NCBI GenBank assembly: GCA_050998805.1
Contig: JBPCPV010000025.1
Span: 62,001 to 126,000, forward strand
Direction of reading: 5' to 3'
From: JAICKM01 sp050998805
GTDB lineage: Bacteria; Chloroflexota; Chloroflexia; QHBQ01; JAICKM01
Length of the DNA stretch: 64,000 bases
Position numbers and translations under genes: made by a program
Shown here: in pieces, positions 30,830 to 39,088 of the stretch
Position numbering within the stretch: position 1 is the first letter of the stretch
How the letters are laid out: every line of letters begins with the position of its first letter
The notes under the pieces: generated by a model
What the model saw: only the letters and a program-made list of their open reading frames with translations
The model's database searches: none
Told to the model about the DNA's origin: nothing

Positions 30830-32809
30830 TTATTCGCGCCTGCCCGGCGTCAGCTTCACGTTCGTCTGCGTGATGCTCGGCAGGATGCGGGCAGGGTAGC
30901 CGTCGCGGAAGGTAGCCGCGGCCGGTTTGGGCGAGCCGTCCAACCGGAACAGCCCGAACCACTCCTCGTGAGAAGCGTGCTTGTAGCCGTTCGTGATCCC
31001 AGGCGGGAAGTCCTGCAACGTCCACTGCACCACCCCCGCGAGGTCGGATGCCCGTGCGTCGGCGAGCATCGTGCGGTAGAGGTATTGCTGCACAGCCTCG
31101 GTGTATGTCGCGGCAGGAGTGGACTCGTTATCGGGGCCGGACGGCCAGCCCATCTCCTCGAGCAGGATCGGCTTCGGCGTATGCGCGCGGATCGCGTCCA
31201 TTTGGGTCCGCAGGCCGCCGGCGTCGTAGCAGTGGAAACTGGCGAAGTCTACCGCGTCGAGCAGGGTCTGCCCGTTGGCCGCCGCCCAGAGATCGCTGTA
31301 GTTGCCGACGCCGATTGTCAGGGGGTGGTTCGTGTCGATCTGCCGTATCACTCCAGCGATGTTCTGCGCCCAGGAGATCACGCGGCTGTGGTCCGGCGGG
31401 TCGTTCCAGGTGGGGTAGTTGTCCGGCTCGTTGTGCAGATCCCAGGCCAGCACGCGGTCGTCGTTGGCGAACGGGGCGACGACACCCAGCAGGTAGTTCA
31501 ACTGCTTTTGGTACTCGTCTGTGCCGGGGGCCGGGAAGTTATCGCTCCAATCGAAGGGCACGAAGATCACCTTCATGCCGTAGACTGAGGCGATCTGCAA
31601 AAGCTGGGTCATCTGGTTGGCGATCCAGCCGTTCACATGGCTGCACGCGCGCGGGTCGGAGTCTTTTTCTCCGCAGCCCGCGCCCCACACGACATCGCTT
31701 GTTTCCTTGTTGTCGTAAGGCAGGCCGATCCGGATCGTGTTCACTCCAAGGTCGCGTGCGCGGGCAAGCTCCTGCAAGGCGATCGGCCCGTCCCAGTTGT
31801 CCCAGGTGCCGGCGAAGGGGTCGAGGTGCAACCAGTAGTTGGTGCCCTTTAGCTGCACACGCTGCCCCATGTAAACGAATTGGCTGCCGTCCACCCGCAC
31901 GAAGCTGTCGGCGGTCGGATGGCTTCCCGAAGGCGGGAGGTGCGTCCCGGCGAACGGTGGCGCGGTCGGCCCGTAGCGCCAAGCATAGTAGTGCCGCCCG
32001 ACGTTGCCCATCTGCACCTGCCAGGCCGGGCTGTAGCCGGGTATATAGGTCAGCACGCGGCGCTGGTATAGCTGCACCAGCACGCGGGTCGGCTTGCCGG
32101 AGATCGGCACGTCGGCCCAGTACGCTTCGGTGATCGGGTAGCCGAAGATATAGAGAGGGTCGAACATCGCCATGAAGTGGTCGAACACGTCGGGGATGTT
32201 GTGCCCCGTCTGCGGCGCATAGCGGCTGTATAGCACATCGGAAGGCACCGGCCCGCCGACAGCTCCCGCGCGGTCGAGCGTCGCCGTCACCGGCGAGGTA
32301 TGGACGTCGGGCGCGCGCCGGTCAGGACCGCCCGGCAGCGAGGCCAGGTCGCGGAAGGAGCGGTATGTCGGAGCATCGCCGTTCGCGTCGTCCCCGGCGA
32401 CGGGGATCTCGGCGGGCGAGCGCGACACCCAACCATCCGGCCCGGTCTGCACGCGCCCCGCAACCAGTTCGACCACAAGCAAGCCGCTGCTGACGGCCCA
32501 CTGGCTGTTGGGGTCGCCGACTGCGTGGTTGACTTCCATGCGGCCCTTGTCGAAATACTGCACCGCCCGGCTGCCGCCGGGCGCGCCGGTGAACTCCTCG
32601 GCACCCCCTATTCCCGGCCCAGGCCCCCATGTCCAGGAGCGGGCGGTGCTGCCAGCCGCCACCGGGCCGTCGTTGCGCGCCCAAACCCGCTCAAAGAGCG
32701 GCGAAGCAAAAGCCGGCGCGGCTGCGGGCGGTGTGCCCGGCCCAACTGCCCCCGCGGTCGGCGCGAGCAGCAGCAGCAGCAAGATAGGGGCAAAGAGTCG
32801 AGAGCGCAT
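30830..32809 (-). CDS. Secreted GH5-like glycoside hydrolase with N-terminal FGYP repeats
   Basis: 659 residues. A signal peptide (MRSRLFAPILLLLLLAPTAG) is followed by an FGYP-type surface repeat region (about 45-300: FERVWARNDGPVA..., YAPQTGHNIPDVF, IFGYPITEAYW). The C-terminal catalytic domain, starting near QFVYMGQRVQLKGTNYW, is a TIM barrel of the GH5/cellulase type. Acid/base Glu is in WDLHNEPDNY and the nucleophile Glu in PILLEEMGWPS. The substrate could be a beta-mannan or beta-glucan; the sequence does not decide. The repeats match those of the DUF5107 protein at 5433 and probably anchor or bind polysaccharide. Confidence 0.85.
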   Translation of the reverse strand: MRSRLFAPILLLLLLAPTAGAVGPGTPPAAAPAFASPLFERVWARNDGPVAAGSTARSWTWGPGPGIGGAEEFTGAPGGSRAVQYFDKGRMEVNHAVGDPNSQWAVSSGLLVVELVAGRVQTGPDGWVSRSPAEIPVAGDDANGDAPTYRSFRDLASLPGGPDRRAPDVHTSPVTATLDRAGAVGGPVPSDVLYSRYAPQTGHNIPDVFDHFMAMFDPLYIFGYPITEAYWADVPISGKPTRVLVQLYQRRVLTYIPGYSPAWQVQMGNVGRHYYAWRYGPTAPPFAGTHLPPSGSHPTADSFVRVDGSQFVYMGQRVQLKGTNYWLHLDPFAGTWDNWDGPIALQELARARDLGVNTIRIGLPYDNKETSDVVWGAGCGEKDSDPRACSHVNGWIANQMTQLLQIASVYGMKVIFVPFDWSDNFPAPGTDEYQKQLNYLLGVVAPFANDDRVLAWDLHNEPDNYPTWNDPPDHSRVISWAQNIAGVIRQIDTNHPLTIGVGNYSDLWAAANGQTLLDAVDFASFHCYDAGGLRTQMDAIRAHTPKPILLEEMGWPSGPDNESTPAATYTEAVQQYLYRTMLADARASDLAGVVQWTLQDFPPGITNGYKHASHEEWFGLFRLDGSPKPAAATFRDGYPARILPSITQTNVKLTPGRRE

Positions 32810-32854
32810 GTCGGGGTCTTTCTGTTGAGCCTGTCAGTAGGTCAGTCTGCCTCC

Positions 32855-32860
32855 ATTATA
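32855..32860 (-). promoter_or_regulatory. Extended -10 element for the GH5 gene
   Basis: TTGGTATAAT on the minus strand, giving a leader of about 40 nt; the -35 is weak (TGGTAA). Confidence 0.5.
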
Positions 32861-32876
32861 CCAAGCTCCAAATCGA

Positions 32877-32906
32877 TTTACCAGGGGAGCTGGATTATGG
32901 TACAAT
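32877..32906 (+). promoter_or_regulatory. Promoter for the CorC-like gene
   Basis: TTTACC, 18-nt spacer, TGGTACAAT; divergent from the GH5 promoter. Confidence 0.5.
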
Positions 32907-32943
32907 GGGGAATGCGAAGTGTCGTCGTAGTTAGTAGTGATAG

Positions 32944-34305
32944 GTGGGTAATACGTTAGTCCAACTGGCGATAATAGCCGTTTTAGTTTTGATCAACGCC
33001 TTCCTGAACGCGGCGGAGATCTCTATCGTCTCGGCGCGGCGCGCGCGGATCAAGCAGCTTGCCGACGAGGGCGATCTAGCGGCGGCGCGGGTGCAGCGCC
33101 TCACCGATAACCCCCGCACATTCATCGCCACGGTGCAGATCGGCGTGACCCTCACCGCCTTCTTCGCGTCGGCGTTCGGTGCGATCAGTCTGGTGGGCGG
33201 CACCGCAGGATTTCTCGAAGGCGACCCGATCCGCCTGAGCCATGCCACCGCAGACACCGTCGCCTTCATCGCGATCACGGTGGCCGACGCTTTCGTGGTG
33301 CTGATCTTCGGTGAGTTGGTGCCCAAGACCCTCGGCATCGAGCACGCCGAGGCTGTCGCGCTGCGCGTGTCGAAGGTGATCACGATGATGGCGCGGGTCT
33401 CCTGGCCTGTGGTCGCTTTCCTGACCGGCACGACGAACTTCATAGTGCGGCTGCTCGGGGGCCACCGCAAAGCGAATATGCCGAGCATCACCGAGGAAGA
33501 GATCATTTCGATGGTCGAAACCGGCGAAGACGAAGGCGTGCTCACGACAAGCGAGCAGGAGATGATCCGCAACATCTTCGACTTCACCGACCGGCGCGTG
33601 AGCGAGATCATGGTGCCCCGGCCCGATATGTTTGAACTCTCGGCGCAGATGCCGATCTCGGATGCGGGGCCGCTGGTCCGCAAGTCCGGCTACTCGCGTA
33701 TCCCGGTCTACCAACAGGACCGCGAGAACATCATCGGCATGGTCTTCGCCAAAGACGTGCTGGGCGCATATATCGAGGGCCGCACGAACCAGCCGCTCGA
33801 AGCGATACGCCACGATGTCCACTTCGTGCCCGAATCGAAGTTAATAGGCGACCTGCTCCGCGAGCTACAGCAGAGCCGCCAGAACCTGGCTATCGCGGTG
33901 GACGAGTTCGGCGGCGTCAGCGGCATGTTGACCCTGGAGGATCTGCTCGAGGAGATCGTCGGCGACATACGCGACGAGTTCCAGCACGAGGAGGCCCCGA
34001 TACAGAAGCTCGGCCCTGACGAGCTTATCGTCGCCGGCAACGTCTCTCTCCAAGACATAGCTGACGAGTTTGAGATGCGGGTCAAAGGCCCCGACCTCGA
34101 CAGCACGGTTGCCGCCCTGATCCTGGAGGAGGAGGGCCGCATCCCCGAACCCGGTGCCCAGGTTACCTGGCACGACCTGACGCTGACCGTGGACGAGATG
34201 CTCCGGCGCCGTATCCAGAAGGTCCGGGTGACACGTAATGAAACGACCCCGCCTGCCGAGGCGACGCGCCCCGAGGGCGAGCAAGTCGGCGCGCTGGACA
34301 CCTAG
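32944..34305 (+). CDS. CNNM/CorC-type membrane protein (DUF21-CBS-CorC_HlyC)
   Basis: 453 residues. A DUF21 transmembrane domain (about 1-190; FLNAAEISIVSARRARI, FGELVPKTLGI) is followed by a CBS pair (about 205-335; MVPRPDMFEL, GYSRIPVYQ, AIAVDEFGGVSGMLTLEDLLEEIVGDI). A CorC_HlyC domain (about 355-440) closes the chain. The family includes magnesium/cobalt transporters and homologues of hemolysin C, so Mg(II) export is likely. The GTG start at 32944 lacks a clear ribosome site. The stop overlaps the -35 region of the rpoA promoter. Confidence 0.9.
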   Translation: MGNTLVQLAIIAVLVLINAFLNAAEISIVSARRARIKQLADEGDLAAARVQRLTDNPRTFIATVQIGVTLTAFFASAFGAISLVGGTAGFLEGDPIRLSHATADTVAFIAITVADAFVVLIFGELVPKTLGIEHAEAVALRVSKVITMMARVSWPVVAFLTGTTNFIVRLLGGHRKANMPSITEEEIISMVETGEDEGVLTTSEQEMIRNIFDFTDRRVSEIMVPRPDMFELSAQMPISDAGPLVRKSGYSRIPVYQQDRENIIGMVFAKDVLGAYIEGRTNQPLEAIRHDVHFVPESKLIGDLLRELQQSRQNLAIAVDEFGGVSGMLTLEDLLEEIVGDIRDEFQHEEAPIQKLGPDELIVAGNVSLQDIADEFEMRVKGPDLDSTVAALILEEEGRIPEPGAQVTWHDLTLTVDEMLRRRIQKVRVTRNETTPPAEATRPEGEQVGALDT

Positions 34306-34323
34306 CCCGTCTTATGGTATAAT
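34295..34323 (+). promoter_or_regulatory. Promoter for rpoA
   Basis: TGGACA, 17-nt spacer, TGGTATAAT; it overlaps the last codons of the CorC-like gene and gives rpoA its own transcript. Confidence 0.8.
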
Positions 34324-34387
34324 CACAGACTGTGGCGCGGCTCCGCGACGCCGAAGCCTGCTATTCTTAGCTTAAAAGGGGTATTGT

Positions 34388-35347
34388 GTGTTCAACATCC
34401 AGTTACCGCAGATCGAGCGGGTCAAATCAGAGACAAATTACGCGCTCTTCCAGATCGAGCCGCTTGAGCCGGGCTGGGGGCACACTCTCGGCGCTGCGCT
34501 GCGGCGCATCCTGCTCTCCTCGCTGGAGGGCGCGGCCGTAACGGCGATCCGGCTAGAGCCGTTGAGCCAGGATATGTCGGCGGTCGAAGGTGTACAGGAA
34601 GACTTGCTCGACGTTATCCTGAACGTCAAGCAACTCAGGCTGCACGCCGATAACGATGCGCTCCGTGAGGCCCAGACCGTCGCCTTGCGCGCGCAGAGCG
34701 ACCGCAACGGCGGCATGGCTCTCACCGGGGCCGACCTCCTGCTGCCCAACGGCGTTCGCCTGCTCAACCCCGACCACCTGCTGGCGACACTCGAACGCCC
34801 TGATGCTCCGGTGGAACTAGAGCTGCTGATCGAGGCTGGGCGCGGCTATGTCGCCGCAGAGACTCGCACCGACACTCCCCTCGACATGATCCCGATAGAC
34901 GCGATCTACACGCCGATCCCCCGCGTGAACTACATCATCGAACACACCCGTGTCGGCATGATGACGAACTACGACCGCCTGCTGCTCGAAATCTGGACCG
35001 ACGGCACGATCACCCCCGACGAAGCGATCCGCCAGGCCGCGCGGATATTGACGCGCTACGCAACCAGCATCGCGTCGTTCGGCCAGGAGACCGAGGAAGA
35101 CCTGGAAGAGGTTTACGAGGAGGACGGCACGTCACAGCCCAACACCACCGAGATAGACCTCGATGACCTGCACCTGTCGGTCCGCACGATGAACGCGCTC
35201 AAGCGGGCGAACATCAACACGGTAGCCCGTATCCTGGCTACCAGCGAAGCCGACCTGCTCGGCCTCCGCAACTTTGGGCAGAAGTCGCTGGAGGAGCTTA
35301 AATCCGTGCTGGCCGAGCACGGCATCACGCGGGAAGAACCGGCCTAG
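34388..35347 (+). CDS. rpoA: RNA polymerase alpha subunit
   Basis: 319 residues. It dimerises to seed RNA polymerase assembly. The N-terminal domain shows FQIEPLEPGWGHTLGAALRRILLSSLEG and VEGVQEDLLDVILNVK. A linker follows, then the C-terminal domain (about 245-319) with LHLSVRTMNALKRANINTV and LRNFGQKSLEELKSVLAEHG, the helix-hairpin-helix that binds UP elements. It starts at GTG 34388 after AAGGGG. Unlike the usual rpsM-rpsK-rpsD-rpoA-rplQ order, no ribosomal protein gene is adjacent; the gene is monocistronic from its own promoter. Confidence 0.97.
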   Translation: MFNIQLPQIERVKSETNYALFQIEPLEPGWGHTLGAALRRILLSSLEGAAVTAIRLEPLSQDMSAVEGVQEDLLDVILNVKQLRLHADNDALREAQTVALRAQSDRNGGMALTGADLLLPNGVRLLNPDHLLATLERPDAPVELELLIEAGRGYVAAETRTDTPLDMIPIDAIYTPIPRVNYIIEHTRVGMMTNYDRLLLEIWTDGTITPDEAIRQAARILTRYATSIASFGQETEEDLEEVYEEDGTSQPNTTEIDLDDLHLSVRTMNALKRANINTVARILATSEADLLGLRNFGQKSLEELKSVLAEHGITREEPA

Positions 35348-36771
35348 AACCCATCGCCCAGCGCCGTGCGGGCCGCCCAATACCCGCACATGCCGTGGAC
35401 GCCGCCGCCCGGCGGGGTGGACGATGAACAGATGTAGAGGCCGCGCACAGGCGTCCGGTAAGGCCGCAGACTCGGCACCGGGCGAGTGAAGAGCTGCCGC
35501 CAGTCCTGCGCCCCCCCGTTGATGTCCCCGCCGATGTAGTTCATGTCATACGCCTGGAGGGCCGCCGGAGTCGTGATGTGCCGCGCCAACACACGGTCGC
35601 GGAAGCCGGGCGCGAAGCGCTCCAACTGCGCCTCGATCCGGGCGCTCATGTCGAAGTTCGAGCCGTTGGGGATGTGGCAGTAGGCCCAGACTGTCTGCCT
35701 GCCGTCGGGCGCGCGGGACAGGTCGAAGAGGCTGCTCTGCACCGCGAGCACGTAGGGCCGCAACGGGTGCTCGCCGCGCGCAACTGCGGCCTCCCCTGCG
35801 GCGATCTCCTCAATCGTGCCGCCGAGGTGGACCGTGGCCGCGCGGGCACATTCGGGCGCGCGCCAGGGTATCGGGCCGTCGAGCGCCCAATCCAGCTTGA
35901 AGACACCCGGCCCCTGGCGGTAGCGCCCCAACTGCTTCATGTACCCTGCGGGCAGCCGGTCCCCAGCCATGCTTACGAGCTGCGTGGGGGTGATGTCGCA
36001 GAAGATGGCGCGGGCAGTCGGCAGCTCGGAGAGTCGGAGCACCGGCTCTCCGGTGACTATCTCTCCTCCGAGGTGGCGCAGGTAGGCGGCGAGCGCGTCC
36101 GCGATTCTCTGCGATCCTCCCGCAGCCACCGGCCAGCCGACCGCGTGGCCGCTCATGGCAAACAGGAGACCGTAGGCCCCGGTGATCGGGCGGTCGAGCG
36201 GCAGCATCGAGTGTCCTGCCGCACCCGCGAATAGCGCCTTCGCCCGCGGCCCTGAAAAGAGCAGAGAGGCCAACGCCGTCGCGGTGGCAAGCGCGGGCAG
36301 ACCGAAGCGCGCCATGGCAATCGGGTGGCGCGGGAGGCGGAGCGGGCCGAGTATCGTCGGCAGGATCAGCGGCCAGTCGGCCACCAACGGCGACATGATT
36401 CGCTCGTAGGCCGCCCCATCCGGCCCCAGCGTTTCGGCTGTCGCCTGTACCGAGCGCTCGAGGAGCATAGCAGTGCCGTCGTCGAGCGGGTGGGCGAACG
36501 AGGAGATTGGCCAGATCCAACGGAGGCCGTAGTCGGCCAACGGCAGCTTGCGGAAGAAAGGTGAGGCTACGCCGAGCGGGTGGACCGAGGAGCAGATGTC
36601 ATGCACGAAGCCCGGCAGCGTCAGTTCGCCGGAGCGCGTCCCGCCGCCGACGGTCGGCGCGGCCTCCCGCACCAGTACCCGCCGCCCGGCCCTCGCCAGC
36701 GTGATAGCCGCTGCGAGGCCGTTCGGCCCAGAGCCGACGATGACCGCATCGTACCCGTCCGGCTTCGGCAT
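35344..36771 (-). CDS. CrtI/phytoene-dehydrogenase-like FAD oxidoreductase
   Basis: 475 residues. An N-terminal Rossmann FAD motif DAVIVGSGPNGLAAAITLARAG, then EAAPTVGGGTRSGELTLPG, and a C-terminal GLYICSSSTPPGGGVHGMCGYWAA, the second FAD-binding segment of carotenoid desaturase-like enzymes. The ATG at 36771 (MPKPDGYD) lies 8 nt past the bcp stop, so the two genes are coupled. The substrate is unknown. A paralogue lies at 39085. Its tail meets the rpoA stop, convergent, with a 4-bp overlap. Confidence 0.83.
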   Translation of the reverse strand: MPKPDGYDAVIVGSGPNGLAAAITLARAGRRVLVREAAPTVGGGTRSGELTLPGFVHDICSSVHPLGVASPFFRKLPLADYGLRWIWPISSFAHPLDDGTAMLLERSVQATAETLGPDGAAYERIMSPLVADWPLILPTILGPLRLPRHPIAMARFGLPALATATALASLLFSGPRAKALFAGAAGHSMLPLDRPITGAYGLLFAMSGHAVGWPVAAGGSQRIADALAAYLRHLGGEIVTGEPVLRLSELPTARAIFCDITPTQLVSMAGDRLPAGYMKQLGRYRQGPGVFKLDWALDGPIPWRAPECARAATVHLGGTIEEIAAGEAAVARGEHPLRPYVLAVQSSLFDLSRAPDGRQTVWAYCHIPNGSNFDMSARIEAQLERFAPGFRDRVLARHITTPAALQAYDMNYIGGDINGGAQDWRQLFTRPVPSLRPYRTPVRGLYICSSSTPPGGGVHGMCGYWAARTALGDGF

Positions 36772-36779
36772 GGCGACGC

Positions 36780-37238
36780 CTACCCGGCAAGCACGCCGAC
36801 CGCGCTTCGCACGCTGTCGGCCGGTTTCACCGGCTGTTGTACGTCGGCCACCCGGCCCTCCTCGTCTATCAGGAAGTGGCTGCGGGTGATGCCCGTATAC
36901 TTTTTGCCCGCGAACGACTTCTCGCCCCAGGCACCATAAGCGTCCGCCACCGCGTGGTCGGCGTCCACCAGCAGGGTGAACGGCAGGTTGTACTTTGACC
37001 GAAACGCCCGGTGGGATGCCGCGCTGTCGGGGCTGACTCCGAGGACGATGGCGTTCTGCTCCTCGATCTGAGGGTAGGCGTCGCGGAAGCCGCACGCCTG
37101 CGCCGTGCAGCCGGGCGTGTCATCCTTCGGGTAGAAATAGAGCACAACCCGTTGCCCGCGTAGATCGGATAGCCGCAGCGTCTTGTCGTCGTCGGTCGGC
37201 AGCGTGAAGTCGGGTGCAGTGTCGCCTATTTTGAGCAT
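36780..37238 (-). CDS. bcp: Thioredoxin-dependent peroxiredoxin (Bcp/PrxQ)
   Basis: 152 residues. Peroxidatic and resolving Cys are in DDTPGCTAQACGFRD, spaced C-X4-C as in PrxQ. The LKIGDTAPDFTLPTDDDKTL opening and YPKDDTPGCT are diagnostic. The ATG at 37238 is chosen for its AGGAGG site; an upstream in-frame ATG has none and would lie past the promoter. It reduces hydroperoxides with thioredoxin. It is co-transcribed with the FAD oxidoreductase downstream. Confidence 0.94.
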   Translation of the reverse strand: MLKIGDTAPDFTLPTDDDKTLRLSDLRGQRVVLYFYPKDDTPGCTAQACGFRDAYPQIEEQNAIVLGVSPDSAASHRAFRSKYNLPFTLLVDADHAVADAYGAWGEKSFAGKKYTGITRSHFLIDEEGRVADVQQPVKPADSVRSAVGVLAG

Positions 37239-37256
37239 ATCTTGTCCTCCTGCGGC

Positions 37257-37286
37257 ATTATACAGCGCGTCCGGGCGTTCAGGCAA
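37257..37286 (-). promoter_or_regulatory. Promoter for bcp, inside the end of the ATP-grasp gene
   Basis: TTGCCT, 18-nt spacer, TATAAT on the minus strand; the -35 overlaps the last codons of the 37279 gene. Confidence 0.6.
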
Positions 37287-38136
37287 GCCGAGCGATGGCG
37301 TCCGCGAACCGCTCGACCGCCGGGGGGTAGTGGGACAGGAAAAGCGACGGCTCGACCAGCTCGAGCTCCATCAGCCGGGGCGCGCCGTCCGCGTCGCGGA
37401 TCAAGTCAACGCGCGCGTAGAGCGCAGGTGTCGCTGCCGCGCGCAGGATCTCCCCGGCGAGCGCGGCTTCGTCGGGCGTTGGGGCGACTTGCGTAGCTAG
37501 CGGCGTGGGGTCTTCGTCGGTGTCGAGGGAAGATGCGCGGCGCACGGCATGGGTAAATTCTCCGCCGATGAAGAGCAGCGAGCGTTCGCCGTACCCCTCC
37601 ACCGCCTCCATATACGGCTGCACCATCATGTCGCGCTCCGGCAGCAATCGGTCAAGATGCTCCTGCCCGTCTGCGAGCGAGGCCCTGTCCACGCGGATCG
37701 TCTCGAAGGCGCTAGCGGAGACGGCGGGCTTGACCACGGCGCGCTCCCAGTCCCGCGCGGCCATCAGCGCGGCGAGGTCGGCTGCGGTGCCTGCGGCGAG
37801 CCACTCGGTCGGCACAATCGGGACGCCCCGCGCCTCGAGGTCACGCAGATAGCCCTTGTGCGTGTTCCAGCGGATCGTCTGCACCGGGTTCCAGAGCCGA
37901 GTGACCGATCCAACACGTTCGGCCCAGGCAACGAACTCGTCGCGGCGGTGGTGGTAATCCCAGGCGGAGCGGACGACGCAGAGGCACGACGCCGCCCAGT
38001 CCACCTCGGGGTTGTCCCAAACGGCGGGCCATGCGAACAGCCCACGCGCCGAAAGAGCCGAAAGCAGCAGCCGGTCGTCTTCCGATAGGCGAGGCACCTC
38101 AGCGCATGTCACGAGCAAGATGTCGGGGGTTTTCAT
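37279..38136 (-). CDS. ATP-grasp protein of the DcsG/YheC-like type, function unknown
   Basis: 285 residues. The chain carries W(N)PVQTIRWNTHKGYLRDLEARGVPIVPT, an ATP-grasp lid AVVKPAVSASAFET, MVQPYMEAVEGYGERSLLFIGG and the metal-binding end LMELELVEPSLFL. The same motif order occurs in DcsG of cycloserine synthesis and related small ligases, which join a carboxylate to an amine using ATP. The actual substrate cannot be read from sequence or neighbours. It starts at ATG 38136 without a strong ribosome site. Confidence 0.7.
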   Translation of the reverse strand: MKTPDILLVTCAEVPRLSEDDRLLLSALSARGLFAWPAVWDNPEVDWAASCLCVVRSAWDYHHRRDEFVAWAERVGSVTRLWNPVQTIRWNTHKGYLRDLEARGVPIVPTEWLAAGTAADLAALMAARDWERAVVKPAVSASAFETIRVDRASLADGQEHLDRLLPERDMMVQPYMEAVEGYGERSLLFIGGEFTHAVRRASSLDTDEDPTPLATQVAPTPDEAALAGEILRAAATPALYARVDLIRDADGAPRLMELELVEPSLFLSHYPPAVERFADAIARLA

Positions 38137-38144
38137 CGGGCCTT

Positions 38145-38168
38145 TGTAGGAGCCGGTTTCAAACCGGC
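38145..38168. repeat. TGTAGGAGCCGGTTTCAAACCGGC element, copy 1
   Basis: A hairpin-forming repeat (GCCGGTTT/AAACCGGC) with a related copy at 57513. On the minus strand it follows the tRNA and may help end its transcript. Confidence 0.7.
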
Positions 38169-38176
38169 GCGGGGAG

Positions 38177-38248
38177 TGGCGGGGGAGAGATTTGAACTCT
38201 CGACCAAGGGCTTATGAGTCCCCTGCTCTACCGCTGAGCTACCCCGCC
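38177..38248 (-). tRNA. tRNA-Met or tRNA-Ile2 (CAU anticodon)
   Basis: Acceptor GGCGGGG/CCCCGCC, D arm GCTC/GAGC, anticodon loop CTCATAA, T arm GAGAG/CTCTC, discriminator A, no encoded CCA. The anticodon stem has four pairs and an A-G at the loop edge. CAU could mean elongator Met or lysidine-modified Ile; the GGTC variable loop and ACTCATAA context do not settle it. It is not initiator-like because pair 1-72 is normal. Confidence 0.9.
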
Positions 38249-38295
38249 ATGAAAAGGCAGAGCGGGAGCGTACTCCGGCTCTGTCAATATACTCG

Positions 38296-38324
38296 ATTAT
38301 ACGCGATGAGCGGTCCTGTGTCAA
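38296..38324 (-). promoter_or_regulatory. Perfect consensus promoter for the CAU tRNA
   Basis: TTGACA, 17-nt spacer, TATAAT on the minus strand. Its -35 stands back to back with that of the tRNA-Thr promoter. Confidence 0.9.
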
Positions 38325-38330
38325 GCACAC

Positions 38331-38360
38331 TTGACAGCCGCGCGCCCTTTCTCCTATAAT
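38331..38360 (+). promoter_or_regulatory. Perfect consensus promoter for tRNA-Thr
   Basis: TTGACA, 18-nt spacer, TATAAT. The two -35 boxes form the palindrome TGTCAA-GCACAC-TTGACA. Confidence 0.9.
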
Positions 38361-38373
38361 AGGGGCGTAGTCG

Positions 38374-38446
38374 GCTGATGTAGCTCAGTTGGTAGAGCAA
38401 CGCCCTCGTAATGCGTAGGTCAGGAGTTCGAGTCTCCTCATCAGCT
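38374..38446 (+). tRNA. tRNA-Thr(CGU)
   Basis: Acceptor GCTGATG/CATCAGC, D arm GCTC/GAGC, anticodon arm ACGCC-CTCGTAA-TGCGT (last pair mismatched), T arm AGGAG/CTCCT, discriminator T, no encoded CCA. The anticodon is CGT. Its last 6 nt overlap the 3' end of the Mrr-like gene on the other strand. Confidence 0.94.
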
Positions 38447-39088
38447 CCCAGGCGCGCCCGGACGACCCGTGGCGCGCTTTATGGTCTCCGCAAAGCTCTC
38501 GCGGAGGAAGCGTTCGGAATAGCGCAGCAGCCGCTCGTCCCCCCAGACGTGGAGCGGCCTGTCCCCGATCCACTCCTGTGCCGCACGGCTGACACGTCCG
38601 GTCGTGACCAAGTAGGCTTCGCGCGCTCGGTTACGCTCCATCACGCCGTAGAGGTCGCGCACCACCGCCGGGGATACCGTGCCGTGATACCGCTTGCATT
38701 GCACTACAACTAGGTTGCCTGCCCCGTCGCGCATCGTCAGGTCGATCCCCCCGTCGCCGCTGCCCCCGGTGCGCCGAATGTCGTGGTAGAGACCGCTCGC
38801 CCCGAAAAGCAGCCGCGTGAACTCCTCGAACTCCCCCGGCGTCAGCGCCTTTAGCGCACTCAGATCCCCAATCCCCTTCGCGCGAGCGGTGCGCGAGGCA
38901 CCCACTTCCGTCTGTATAGGAGAGGCTGGGTGCGAGATCATCCACCCCAAAACCGGCCCCGCGACCACGAACATCAGCCCGAACGCCAACGCGACCGGCC
39001 CCCAGGCGTCGGCCTGCGTGACGCCTATCGCCACAAGCAGCGCACCTGCCAGCCCCGACAGCCCCAGGATCATCCGGGTGTTGTTCAC
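38441..39088 (-). CDS. Membrane-anchored Mrr-type restriction endonuclease domain protein
   Basis: 215 residues. Two N-terminal membrane helices (ILGLSGLAGALLVAIGV and VALAFGLMFVVAGPVLGWM, about residues 7-50) precede a Mrr-cat nuclease domain (about 80-200): LTPGEFEEFTRLLF, GGSGDGGIDLTMRDG and VVQCKRY, giving the D-x(n)-QxK active site. Such proteins cleave DNA, often modified DNA, but the membrane anchoring suggests sensing of incoming DNA. It starts at GTG 39088 with a GTGA overlap to the FAD oxidoreductase, so it is translationally coupled. No methylase partner is present. Confidence 0.78.
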   Translation of the reverse strand: MNNTRMILGLSGLAGALLVAIGVTQADAWGPVALAFGLMFVVAGPVLGWMISHPASPIQTEVGASRTARAKGIGDLSALKALTPGEFEEFTRLLFGASGLYHDIRRTGGSGDGGIDLTMRDGAGNLVVVQCKRYHGTVSPAVVRDLYGVMERNRAREAYLVTTGRVSRAAQEWIGDRPLHVWGDERLLRYSERFLRESFAETIKRATGRPGAPGS

